Source: M3007 sp031425035 (GTDB lineage: Bacteria; Bacteroidota; Bacteroidia; Chitinophagales; Saprospiraceae). Taken from it: a stretch of DNA of 64,000 bases. Within the stretch, counting starts at the first letter, position 1; every line of letters begins with the position of its first letter. Location of the stretch: assembly GCA_031425035.1 (NCBI GenBank), contig JANPIN010000072.1, positions 1 through 64,000 of the forward strand, read 5' to 3'. The position numbers were made by a program, and so were the translations under genes. Positions 33,177-42,500 of the stretch are shown piece by piece. A model generated the notes under the pieces. The model had not been told where the DNA came from, ran no database searches, and saw only the letters and a list, made by a program, of their open reading frames with translations.

Positions 33177-34262
33177 ATGGATAAAGCCATTCTCCTCCTC
33201 GAAGACGGTACGGTATTTCACGGACTGGCCGGCGGCAAAACCGGTACGACCACCGGCGAAATCTGCTTCAACACCGGCATGACCGGTTATCAGGAAGTCT
33301 TCACCGATCCTTCTTATGCCGGCCAGGTACTGGTGGCGACCAATGTCCACATCGGCAATTACGGTATTAAAGACAGCGAGGTCGAAAGCAGCGGGGTCAA
33401 GATCGCCGGTTTCGTCTGCCGCAATTTTAACGTGGCTTTCAGCCGACAACTGGCCGATCGCAGCATTCAGGACTACTTCGAAGCGGAAGGGGTCGTGGCC
33501 ATACATGACCTGGATACCCGGGCCATCGTGCAGCATATTCGCGAGCGCGGCGCCATGAACTGCATTATTTCTTCCGAAACCGACGACGTCACGGAGTTGC
33601 AGAAAATGCTCGCCGCTACGCCGTCTATGGCCGGCCTGGAACTTTCCAGCCGGGTCACCACCCAACAGCCCTATTTGCTCGGCCGGCCCGATGCGCCCCT
33701 GCGCGTGGCCGTGATGGACTACGGGGTCAAGAAAAACATCCTGCGCTGTTTCGACGAGCGTCACTGCCAGTTGCAGGTCTTTCCGGCGCATACCTCGTTT
33801 GCCGAAGTAAAAGCCTGGAACCCGGATGGTTATTTCATCTCCAACGGCCCCGGCGATCCGGCGGCGATGGGGTATGCGGTCGGCCTGATCCAGGAAATGC
33901 TCGCCGACGGCAAGCCGCTTTTCGGCATCTGTCTGGGTCAGCAACTGCTGGCACTGGCGGCCGGCCTGCCCACTTATAAACTGCACCACGGCCACCGGGG
34001 GCTCAATCACCCCGTCAAGAATCTGCGGACCGGCCGCAGCGAGATCACCAGCCAGAACCACGGTTTCGGCGTACTGGAACAGGCGGTCTACGATAGCCCC
34101 AGCCTGGTGGAACCCACGCATATTAACCTGAACGACCAGACGGTGGAAGGCATGCGCCTGAAAAACTACCCGGCCTTCAGTGTGCAGTACCACCCGGAAG
34201 CCAGCCCCGGCCCGCACGACGCCCGCTACCTGTTCGATGAATTCGTGGGCATGATGCAGTAA
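33177..34262 (+). CDS. carA: Carbamoyl-phosphate synthase small subunit, 361 aa
   Basis: The glutaminase subunit feeding ammonia to CarB for pyrimidine and arginine synthesis. The N-terminal CPSase_sm domain (LLLEDGTVFHGLAGG, then CFNTGMTGYQEVFTDPSYAG) leads into the class I glutamine amidotransferase, with nucleophile Cys in FGICLGQQLLALA (about residue 245) and the His-Glu pair in QYHPEASPGPHD. Length is typical. The large subunit gene is not in the window; the next gene on this strand is gyrB after 127 bp. Confidence 0.96.
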   Translation: MDKAILLLEDGTVFHGLAGGKTGTTTGEICFNTGMTGYQEVFTDPSYAGQVLVATNVHIGNYGIKDSEVESSGVKIAGFVCRNFNVAFSRQLADRSIQDYFEAEGVVAIHDLDTRAIVQHIRERGAMNCIISSETDDVTELQKMLAATPSMAGLELSSRVTTQQPYLLGRPDAPLRVAVMDYGVKKNILRCFDERHCQLQVFPAHTSFAEVKAWNPDGYFISNGPGDPAAMGYAVGLIQEMLADGKPLFGICLGQQLLALAAGLPTYKLHHGHRGLNHPVKNLRTGRSEITSQNHGFGVLEQAVYDSPSLVEPTHINLNDQTVEGMRLKNYPAFSVQYHPEASPGPHDARYLFDEFVGMMQ

Positions 34263-34289
34263 AATACCTGGTAAATCAGCCCTTTTATG

Positions 34290-34321
34290 TTGTAAAATCC
34301 GCGTTTTTTGTCGTAATTTTG
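34290..34321 (+). promoter_or_regulatory. Promoter upstream of gyrB, Bacteroidota type
   Basis: TTG at 34290-34292, a 21-bp spacer, then TAATTTTG at 34314-34321, matching the -33 TTG / -7 TAnnTTTG pattern of this phylum. It lies 69 bp before the start codon. Confidence 0.75.
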
Positions 34322-34389
34322 CAACCCTTTACAAACAAAAGAAGGAAGTTTCCGTCGCAGACAAATCCCCTGCGGCATAACCTGCACAC

Positions 34390-36405
34390 ATGAAAGACGA
34401 AAAGAATCTGGATGAGGCTGCCGATAAATTAGCCACCGATAAATTAGCTGCGGAAAACGGCGCCAGCAGCGATTACGGCGCCAGTAGTATTACGGCCCTG
34501 GAAGGTTTGGAGGCGGTGCGTAAGCGCCCGGGTATGTATATCGGCAGCACCGATACGAAAGGCCTGCACCACCTGGTTTGGGAAGTCGTGGATAACTCGA
34601 TCGATGAACACCTGGCCGGCCATTGCACCGATATCTGGGTGAATATTCAGCCGGACAACAGCATTCGGGTGCGTGATAATGGTCGCGGTATTCCGACCGG
34701 CATGCACCAGAAATTGAAAAAATCGGCCCTGGAGGTCGTCATGACCGTGCTGCACGCCGGTGGTAAATTCGACAAAAATACCTACAAGGTTTCCGGTGGT
34801 CTGCACGGCGTGGGCGTGAGCTGCGTAAATGCACTCTCGATCCACCTCAAGGCGGAAGTACACCGCGAAGGCAAAATTTTCGAGCAGGAATACAGCCAGG
34901 GCAAACCCCAGTACGATGTGCGCATGATCGGGGACACGACCGACCGCGGTACCACCATCACTTTTTTGCCCGATCCGGAAATTTTCGAGACCGCCGACTA
35001 TAAGTTCGACGTGCTGGCCCACCGCCTGCGCGAACTGTCCTACCTGAACAAAGGCCTGCGCCTGTCGCTGATCGATGAGCGGGAAAAGGAAGATGACGGC
35101 AGTTTCAAAACCGAACTGTTCCACTCCGAAGGTGGCCTGCAGGAATTCGTGATCTACCTCGACGAAGCCAAAACCCACCTGATCGAGCAGCCTATTTACA
35201 TCACGACCACCGACGAAAACGTGGAAGTGGAAGTGGCCCTGATGTACAACACCTCGTATTCCGAAAACGTGGTGTCGTTCGTCAACAACATCAGTACCCG
35301 CGACGGCGGTACCCACGTGAGCGGTTTCCGCCGCGCTTTGACCCGGGAATTCAAAAAATACGGCGACGACAACGGCTATTTCAAAAAACTGACTTTCGCC
35401 GTCTCCGGAGAAGACTTTATGGAAGGCCTGACGGCCGTTATTTCGGTGAAAGTTCAGGAACCACAGTTCAAGGGGCAGACCAAGGGCGAACTCGGCAACT
35501 CCGAGGTGCTGGGTATTGTCAGCCGCAGCGTCGGCGATGCCTTGAAAGCTTTTTTAGAGGAAAACCCGAATCCCGCCCGGCGTATTATTGAGAAAGTGAT
35601 CCTGGCCGCTACGGCCCGGAATGCCGCCCGCAAAGCCCGCGAAATGGTGCAGCGCAAAGGCGTACTGACCGGTAGCGGTCTGCCCGGTAAACTGGCCGAC
35701 TGCGCCAGCCGTAATCCGGCCGACAGCGAAGTGTTCCTCGTCGAGGGTGACTCAGCAGGCGGTACGGCCAAACAAGGCCGTGATCGCCACACCCAGGCCA
35801 TCCTGCCGCTGCGCGGTAAGATCCTGAACGTGGAAAAAGCGCTGGAGCATAAGATCTACGAGAACGAGGAAATCAAGAACATCTTTACGGCCCTGGGCGT
35901 CAGTATTGCCGAGAACGAAGATGGACATCGTATTCTGAACGTGGAGAAACTGCGCTACCACAAGGTGGTGATTATGTGCGACGCCGACATCGATGGCAGT
36001 CACATTACGACCCTGATCCTGACGTTCTTCTTCCGCTACATGCGCACGCTGATTGAGAACAACCACATTTACATTGCGCAGCCGCCTTTGTACCTGGTGA
36101 AAAAAGGCAAAAACCAGCGCTATGCCTGGAATGATAAGGAACGCAAAGAAGCGCAGCTGGAATTTTCCGGCGGCCGCGAAGACGACGATACGGTGAAAGT
36201 ACAGCGCTATAAAGGTCTGGGCGAAATGAACGCCGAGCAGCTCTGGGAAACGACTATGGACCCGGCCCGCCGCATCCTGAAGGTCGCGACCATCGATGAT
36301 GCTGCCGAGGCCGACCGTATGTTCGCCATGCTGATGGGCGATGAGGTGCCACCGCGCCGGGCTTTTATCGAGGCCAATGCGAAGTACGCGCGGATCGACG
36401 TGTAA
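34390..36405 (+). CDS. gyrB: DNA gyrase subunit B, 671 aa
   Basis: The ATPase and TOPRIM subunit of gyrase, which introduces negative supercoils. The GHKL ATP site has EVVDNSIDEHLAG, DNGRGIPTG and GGLHGVGVS. The transducer region includes NISTRDGGTHVSGFR. The TOPRIM domain has the EVFLVEGDSAGG and DADIDGSHI metal motifs. The C-terminal motif is QRYKGLGEMNAEQLW. The length of 671 aa matches the short GyrB without the large insert of proteobacteria. ParE is a possible alternative, but the Asp/Glu-rich N-terminus and context favour GyrB. Ends before a strong terminator. Confidence 0.93.
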   Translation: MKDEKNLDEAADKLATDKLAAENGASSDYGASSITALEGLEAVRKRPGMYIGSTDTKGLHHLVWEVVDNSIDEHLAGHCTDIWVNIQPDNSIRVRDNGRGIPTGMHQKLKKSALEVVMTVLHAGGKFDKNTYKVSGGLHGVGVSCVNALSIHLKAEVHREGKIFEQEYSQGKPQYDVRMIGDTTDRGTTITFLPDPEIFETADYKFDVLAHRLRELSYLNKGLRLSLIDEREKEDDGSFKTELFHSEGGLQEFVIYLDEAKTHLIEQPIYITTTDENVEVEVALMYNTSYSENVVSFVNNISTRDGGTHVSGFRRALTREFKKYGDDNGYFKKLTFAVSGEDFMEGLTAVISVKVQEPQFKGQTKGELGNSEVLGIVSRSVGDALKAFLEENPNPARRIIEKVILAATARNAARKAREMVQRKGVLTGSGLPGKLADCASRNPADSEVFLVEGDSAGGTAKQGRDRHTQAILPLRGKILNVEKALEHKIYENEEIKNIFTALGVSIAENEDGHRILNVEKLRYHKVVIMCDADIDGSHITTLILTFFFRYMRTLIENNHIYIAQPPLYLVKKGKNQRYAWNDKERKEAQLEFSGGREDDDTVKVQRYKGLGEMNAEQLWETTMDPARRILKVATIDDAAEADRMFAMLMGDEVPPRRAFIEANAKYARIDV

Positions 36406-36436
36406 GGAGGAACTTATTCCTGTTTCTATAAAAGTT

Positions 36437-36476
36437 AAAACCGCCGTCAGACTCTCCGGAATCTGGCGGCGGTTTT
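36437..36476 (+). terminator. Terminator downstream of gyrB
   Basis: AAAACCGCCGTCAGA pairs with TCTGGCGGCGGTTTT (one G-T pair) around a 10-base loop. It is followed by GTTTTG. Confidence 0.88.
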
Positions 36477-36492
36477 GTTTTGATGCTTATTA

Positions 36493-36813
36493 TCAGGCCA
36501 ATACTGCGGGCTCCAGGCAGACCAGCGCCCGCTGTACCGCCAGCATTTTTTCCTGATCCACTGTGTAGTAAATGAATTTCCCTTTCCGGAGGGTCGTGAC
36601 CAGTTCTGCCTGCCGCAGGATACGCAGGTGCTGGGAAGCCAGGGATTGTTCAATCCCCAGCCCTACAAAAATATCATTGACGCAGATGAGATCCTGGTGC
36701 CAGATGATGCTGACCATCCGCATTCGCAAGGGGTGCGCCAGCGCGCGAAAGATGGTAGAGGACTGTCGTAATTTATCGTAGCGAAGAGCCTGGGCTAAGT
36801 CGGGAGTCAACAT
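36493..36813 (-). CDS. ArsR-family winged-helix regulator A, 106 aa
   Basis: A small dimeric winged-helix repressor. The core spans residues about 22-90: FRALAHPLRMRMVSIIWH, the recognition region EQSLASQHLRILRQAELVT and the wing LRKGKFIYY. The metal-binding ELCVCDL box of metal sensors is replaced by ICVNDIFVGLG with one Cys, so metal sensing is doubtful. It is a paralogue of the neighbouring ArsR gene. It lies downstream of that gene in the same direction and convergent with gyrB. Confidence 0.9.
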   Translation of the reverse strand: MLTPDLAQALRYDKLRQSSTIFRALAHPLRMRMVSIIWHQDLICVNDIFVGLGIEQSLASQHLRILRQAELVTTLRKGKFIYYTVDQEKMLAVQRALVCLEPAVLA

Positions 36814-36898
36814 ATATCAAATGGTAAATGGGCGTTTTCATTTGTTGCCGCACAAAAGTGCAGTATAATGCCCACATAACCAATTTTGCCAAATAAAA

Positions 36899-36940
36899 AT
36901 GCTGCATGCAAGTTGTTGACGACGACTTTGCATGCAGCAT
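36899..36940 (-). terminator. Terminator between the two ArsR genes
   Basis: ATGCTGCATGCAAGT pairs with ACTTTGCATGCAGCAT, one bulge, around an 11-base loop. On the minus strand it is followed by TTTTTATTT. It would end the transcript of the upstream ArsR gene. Confidence 0.85.
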
Positions 36941-36976
36941 TGAGTTGACCAGAAATTTTAGGTAATCCCGCCGGCC

Positions 36977-37315
36977 TTAAGCCGCTAGCTCCTCTACCAG
37001 TTCCGAGATCTGATTGATCCGGCTGGTATCGAGGGAGTAAAAAATAAATTTTCCGTCACGTTCGGTTTGGACCACGCCAGCTTTACGCAGAATGGCCAGG
37101 TGTTGGCTCGCTACACTCTGTTCCAGGCGCATTTTGACGTAAATATCAGTCACGGTCATCCGCTGATTTTCCTCCAGCAGATCAATAATACGCTGGCGTA
37201 ATTTGTGGTTTACGGCGCGTAGCACGAGGGCCGCTTTCCGAAGTTCCACGTAATCGAGAAGGATGTCTTGTTGTCCCTTTTTCAAGACCACCATCTCCGT
37301 TTTCGCTTTTCTCAT
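36977..37315 (-). CDS. ArsR-family winged-helix regulator B, 112 aa
   Basis: Core features are LRAVNHKLRQRIIDLLEE, then MTVTDIYVKMRLEQSVASQHLAIL (its start near residue 53) and the wing ERDGKFIFYSL. The recognition helix EQSVASQHL matches that of paralogue A (EQSLASQHL), so the two may share operators. No conserved Cys or His metal site is seen. Met8 is an alternative start. Confidence 0.9.
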   Translation of the reverse strand: MRKAKTEMVVLKKGQQDILLDYVELRKAALVLRAVNHKLRQRIIDLLEENQRMTVTDIYVKMRLEQSVASQHLAILRKAGVVQTERDGKFIFYSLDTSRINQISELVEELAA

Positions 37316-37499
37316 ATAAAATGTTTTAAGTTAGTGAACGTGTAGCAATTTGGCTACCCACATATTCCCAAAACTGTGCCAGTTATATTCGTCCAAAATC
37401 AAACATGATTTTTTAACGTAAGTTATAAGGGCACTGATACCAAATCGAAAACGAAGGATATATTTAACAAATTGGAAAACAACGCTATTTTTTAGGGTT

Positions 37500-38213
37500 T
37501 CAAACGGCTTTCGGAACAGTAATGTTGGGAGGCTTCATATAGAACGGTTCAAAATATGCGACTTCCTGAAAATCAGAACCTTGAAAAAAGCGCTCCGCCG
37601 CCTCCATCAGGTACTGCGCAGAACAATTTTTTACGGAAGAAAAAACCGTACTTGTAAATTTTGGCACGTTCTCCATCTTTTGCATACCGTTCCCTGAAAA
37701 AAACAACCGCAGTCCGGGGCGATTATCTAAAAAGGGGGTGATAAAATCTAAAAACAAATTGTTTTCCAGGATCAGGGGCTGTGCGGGCGCGATTTCGCGT
37801 CCTTTTTCGTCGTATACCGCCACCCAAACTTCCTGCCGCCGGGCATCGAGCATGGGCACAAAAAGCGCCGGTTCATCAGCCGCCGCTCCCGTCATCTTTT
37901 GGCTGGCTTCCGCTAAAGCCAGCAGCGTAGGCACCGCGATCAGCGGCTTGTCGAGGGCGTAACAAATACCCTTGGCCACCGAGGCGCCGACCCGTAAAGC
38001 AGTATAAGAACCAGGGCCGCGGCTCAGGGCCACCGCATCCAGTTCGGCCAGGGGAATGCCCGCTTCCCGTACGCATTTTTCGATCTGCAGGGTCAGCAGC
38101 GCCGCATGTTGCAGGGTGTTTATTTCTTCGGACAAAGCCAGCAGCTGACCATCGACCGCAATGGCGGCGGAACACACATCCGTAGCAGTTTCAATCAAGA
38201 GAATTCGGGCCAT
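37500..38213 (-). CDS. tsaB: tRNA threonylcarbamoyladenosine biosynthesis protein TsaB, 237 aa
   Basis: The TsaB platform protein works with TsaD and TsaE to make t6A37 on ANN-decoding tRNAs. Family features are LLIETATDVCSAAIA at the N-terminus, then the ALSRGPGSYTALRVG loop near residue 65 and KGICYALDKPLIAVPTL. The C-terminal half is typically less conserved. It starts 3 bp after the stop of the MazG-like gene, giving a two-gene operon. Confidence 0.94.
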   Translation of the reverse strand: MARILLIETATDVCSAAIAVDGQLLALSEEINTLQHAALLTLQIEKCVREAGIPLAELDAVALSRGPGSYTALRVGASVAKGICYALDKPLIAVPTLLALAEASQKMTGAAADEPALFVPMLDARRQEVWVAVYDEKGREIAPAQPLILENNLFLDFITPFLDNRPGLRLFFSGNGMQKMENVPKFTSTVFSSVKNCSAQYLMEAAERFFQGSDFQEVAYFEPFYMKPPNITVPKAV

Positions 38214-38216
38214 GAA

Positions 38217-38555
38217 TTAAAGCAGTTTTTGGTTGGAAGCGTGACGGTCAGCGTCGCGCCGGGTTTTTTTATCAAAATTTTTGGCCAGCGCCTCGGTCAG
38301 GTTCACCCCGGTTTGGTTGGCCAGGCAGACCAGCACGAACAGTACGTCGGCCATTTCATCGGCCAGATCTTCGCGGGCTGTAGCGGCTTGTTCCGGCGTT
38401 TTAAAAGACTGTTCGCCATACAGCCGCGCCATCAGCCGGGCCACTTCGCCGACCTCTTCCATCAGCACCGCCGTATTGGTGAGTTCATTGTAATACCGGA
38501 TGCCGATGGTATTGATCCATTCGTCCACAGTCTTTTGTAATTCCTCGATGGTCAT
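38217..38555 (-). CDS. MazG-like nucleotide pyrophosphohydrolase, 112 aa
   Basis: A small all-alpha NTP pyrophosphatase of the MazG/RS21-C6 type, a house-cleaning enzyme. The metal motif EEVGEVARLMARLYGE is followed by DLADEMADVLFVLVCLA, matching EExxE...ExxD. The N-terminal stretch LQKTVDEWINTIGIRYYNEL is family-typical. It is first in the operon with tsaB. Confidence 0.9.
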   Translation of the reverse strand: MTIEELQKTVDEWINTIGIRYYNELTNTAVLMEEVGEVARLMARLYGEQSFKTPEQAATAREDLADEMADVLFVLVCLANQTGVNLTEALAKNFDKKTRRDADRHASNQKLL

Positions 38556-38738
38556 AATTCCGTGTTAGTCAGAAATGATGGTCAAAGGTAGGAAATGAGC
38601 GGGAGGCGGGACATAGTACCGGCAACAAGGGGACAAGGAGGAACCAAAAGCCGGCGAAATGATTTTAATTTTGCCCTTGTTTGCCAGCCCGATCATTCCG
38701 GTTATGCTGAACATTGTCCACCCTTTTTCCTGAAAAAA

Positions 38739-39161
38739 ATGGCTTCTTCTGAAAAAATAGACGCTGCACAAGCGCCGAAACCCGTCGGTTTATATCCCCA
38801 CGCCCGACGCGTTGGTAATTTGTTGTTCCTCTCCGGTATTGGTCCGCGCGACCCCGCGACCGACGGCGTACCGGGCCTGCAACGCAGCGCCACGGGTAAC
38901 TACACCGGGTTCGATTTTGAAATGCAGGTGCATTCCGTGTTTCAAAATGTGCGCACCGTGCTCGAAGCCGCCGGCGCCCGCTGGGAAGACCTGGTGGACG
39001 TGACGGTTTACCTCACGAATATGGAGCGCGATTTTCACACCTTTAACCGCCTGTACGCCGACTATTTTGCGGATAATCAGCCCTGCCGGACCACCGTGGG
39101 GATTGACCGGCTGCCCACGCCGATCGCTATCGAACTGAAGTGCGTGGCCGCGATCGGTTGA
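38739..39161 (+). CDS. RidA-family protein, candidate 2-aminomuconate deaminase, 140 aa
   Basis: A trimeric YjgF/RidA fold enzyme acting on imines or enamines. Family regions are PVGLYPHARRVGNLLFLSG, the VFQNVRTVLEAAGARWEDLVDVTVYL core and the C-terminal Arg pocket NQPCRTTVGIDRLPTPIAIE (Arg-Thr-Thr-Val-Gly, then Glu). At 140 aa with the extended insertion GLQRSATGNYTGFDF it is longer than standard RidA (about 128). This suits the deaminase of the kynurenine/2-aminomuconate route. Other kynurenine genes lie at 16518 and 55914. Start at ATG 38739; the frame opens at 38595 without support. Confidence 0.85.
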   Translation: MASSEKIDAAQAPKPVGLYPHARRVGNLLFLSGIGPRDPATDGVPGLQRSATGNYTGFDFEMQVHSVFQNVRTVLEAAGARWEDLVDVTVYLTNMERDFHTFNRLYADYFADNQPCRTTVGIDRLPTPIAIELKCVAAIG

Positions 39162-39511
39162 GGCGTTTCGGAAACATCCAAGGTTTCGTAAACGTTTTAT
39201 TATAATTTGTTGAGTAGGTGGATATTGTTAAAGACCAGGGTTTAAATTTCAGCCCCAAAAATCGGTTTTTGGCCGGCGTCCGTGCAACTAATCTGCCACA
39301 GCTTGGTCAGTTTTATGTCTATGGTCGGCCGAACGCGTTAAATCCCGGTTTCCGCCAACCATTTCATCGTAAATTCCGTTTATCTTGGCCCTTCCGATCG
39401 ACCTTAGGGAATACAATGTGGTTATAAAGGAAGCGGCGGTGTAAATGGCTGACGGCCAGCAACTAAACCCGCTCTAAACTTCTAAACCTCTCTAAACAAT
39501 CTATAAGCATT
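39162..39511. other. Gene-free stretch upstream of the DUF4175 gene
   Basis: About 350 bp. Near its end TCTAAAC recurs three times with uneven spacing (39465-39500). One frame of 69 codons exists but lacks protein character and a good start. No clear promoter pair was found. Confidence 0.4.
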
Positions 39512-42500
39512 ATGCTGAAAGACAATTATACCCTGCTTATTGAAAAACTGGACGGCTTTATCCGCAAGTTTTACATTAATCAACTGCTGCGTGGCGCCTT
39601 GTATACGGTAGGCGCCGTTTTGGGCCTTTTTATTCTGCTCAATCTGCTGGAGTACTACCTGTATTTCGGCACCGGCGTACGCACCGCCATGTTCTGGAGT
39701 TTCATGCTGCTGAGTGGCGCGGCGCTGTACCGCTGGGTGGCTTTGCCGCTGATGCACTATTTCCACCTGGGCCAGGTCATTACCCACGAACAAGCCGCCA
39801 CTATTATCGGGCAGCATTTTGTCGATGTGAAAGACAAAATGCTGAATATCCTGCAGTTGAAACAGCAAAGCAGCAATGCTATTTATGCCGAACTGATCAA
39901 CGCCAGCATCAACCAGAAAAGCGAGGCCATTCGTTTGGTTCCTTTCCAGTCGGCCATCGACCTGGGCAAAAACCGCAAATACCTGCGTTACGCCCTGCCG
40001 CCGATCATGATGCTGCTTTTCCTGTTGCTCGGCGCGCCCAACATTATCCGCGAGGGCACCATGCGCCTGTGGAACAGCAACACCGCTTATGAAAAACCCG
40101 CTCCTTTCCGCTTTTTGATCAATCCGGACAGCCTGCAGGCGGTGCAATTTTCTGATTACTTATTAAAAGTAAAAGTCGACGGCCAGGCGCTGCCGAACGA
40201 GGTTTTTGTCACCCTGGGTAATGTGCAGTACCGGCTGACCAAAGATGCCGCCAACGAATTTTCCTACAAGTTCGTCAACGTGCAAAAAGACACGGAATTC
40301 AAACTTTTCGCTGGTGGCGTGGAAAGCCGCGATTATACCCTGGCGGTGGTGCGCAAACCGAATATTGTCTCTTTCAGTACTAAACTTAATTTCCCCGACT
40401 ATCTCGGCCGCTCCAGCGAAGAACTGGAGAACGTGGGTGATCTTGTCATTCCGCAAGGCACCAACATCGGCTGGGTGTTCAATGTGCAAAGCACGGATAA
40501 CCTGGCCCTGCGTTTCGGCAATGAGCGGGATGCGGAAGCCAAACGTTTCGACGACGACCTGTTTTCTTTCAATCGCCGGGCGCTGAAGGATGAATCCTAC
40601 AAGGTTTTCCTGAGTAATGCCCGTCTGCCAGGCGCCGATTCGATTGCTTATACCATCACCGTTATTCCCGATCTGCACCCGCAAATAGCCGTCGAAGAGT
40701 TTAAAGACAGCACCCAGGGTAATGTTTCCTTCTTCGCCGGGGATGCCTCCGACGACTACGGGCTGCTCAACCTGACTTTCAACTACCAGATCAAAAAAGC
40801 GAAAGCCGGCCAGTTACCGATGACCACGGTGAAAATTAACAAACCGGCCGGTAAAGCAGTGCAGTATGACTATAGCTGGAATGTGCGCGACCTGAACCTG
40901 GAGCCCGGCGACGAAGTCAATTACTACTTCGAGGTGTTCGATAACGACGGCGTAAATGGTTCTAAAAGCGCCCGCACCACGGTGATGCAGTATAAAATGC
41001 CGACTCTGTCCGAGTTCCGGGAGCAGCAGGCGCAGAACAGCGAGGAAATCAAAAAAGACCTGGAGAAAGCCCTCAAAGAGAGCGCCAAGGTGCAGGAAGA
41101 ATTGAAGAAACTGCGTAATAAAGTGCTGCAGCAGAAGGAGTTGGACTGGCAGTCGCGCAAGGAAATGGAAAAGTTGCTGGAACGCCAAAAGCAGTTGCAG
41201 CAGCAGATCCAGCAGGCCAAAGAGAATTTCGATAAAAATAAACAGCAGCAGGAGCAGTTCAAACAGGAAAATCCGGACCTGCAGGATAAGCAGGAAAAGC
41301 TGGAAAAACTGCTGGACGATGCCATGTCGGAAGACATGAAAAAGCTGGTGGAAGACATTCAGAAATTACTCCAGGAAATGAACAAGGAAGAGATGCTGGA
41401 TAAAATGGAGAAGATGGAAATGAACACCGAAGAGACGACTAAAGAACTCGATCGACTGCAGGAACTGTACAAGCAGTTGGAAGTGGAACAAATGCACGAT
41501 CAGCAGATCCAGGAGCTGGAAGAAATGGCCAAAAAGGAAGAGGAGCTGGCCCAGAAAGCGGAAGAAAACGCGGATAAGGACGATAAAAAGACCGACGAGG
41601 AGATGAAAAAAGAGCAGGAGGAACTCAATAAACAAATGGAAGAACTGCAGAAAAAGCAGGAGGAGATGATGAAGAAAAACGAGGAGCTCAAGCGTCCGCA
41701 AAAAATAGAAGATACCAAGGAAGAGATGGAGGATGCGAAAAAGGACATGAAGGACGCCAAGGAAGGCCTCGAACAGGGCCAGAAAAAGAAAGCCGGCAAG
41801 AAGCAGAAAAGCGCCGCCGGTAAGATGAAGGACATGGCCAACAAGATGAAAAAGAAGAGCCAGGGCGGCGAAATGGAGCAGATGGAAGAGGATATTAAAT
41901 CGCTGCGCCAACTGCTGGAAAACCTGGTCGGACTTTCTTTCGCCCAGGAACTAAACATGAAGGAAATCGGCGCGGCCACGATCAATACGCCGCGTTACGT
42001 GGAACTCGGTCAGCAGCAGTACAAGATCAAAGACGATTTTAAACTCGTGGAGGATAGCCTGCAGGCCCTCGCCAGCCGTAACTTCCAGATCGAAAGTATG
42101 GTGACGGAGAAGGTGACGGAGATCAAAACCTCGATCAAATACAGCATTGAAGAAATTGAAGAACGCCGCGTAAATACGGCCAACGAGAACCAGCAGCAAA
42201 GCATGAAATCGCTCAATGACCTGGCGCTCATGCTCTCCGAAATCATGGAGCAAATGCAGCAGCAAATGGCCAGCGCCATGCCGGGTGCTCAGGCCTGCCA
42301 GAAACCGGGTAAGGGCAAGGGCGAAGGCGAGGGCAAATCCGGGAAAGTGCCGATGGATAAAATCACCAAAGGCCAGGGCGATCTGAACAAACAGATGGAA
42401 GATCTGAAAAAACGCCTCGAAGAACAAGGCAAAGAAAAAGGCGGCCAATCGCCCAAAGGCGAAGGCGGCGGCGGCGAAGGCGGCAGCAGCAAGGAGTTTG

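Noticed and set aside
33090..34217. Long antisense frame (375 codons) over carA
   Set aside because: It is a shadow of carA, caused by codon bias. The carA frame has full family motifs.
34444..35316. Long antisense frame (290 codons) over gyrB
   Set aside because: Shadow of gyrB, which carries all the expected motifs.
39218..39427. Plus-strand 69-codon frame upstream of the DUF4175 gene
   Set aside because: No ATG at its start, and no hydrophobic or helical pattern. It looks like a chance frame.
41366..41911. Leu/Phe-rich antisense frame over the DUF4175 coiled coil, looking like a membrane protein
   Set aside because: Antisense of Glu/Lys/Gln codons yields Leu/Phe-rich frames. It has no independent support.
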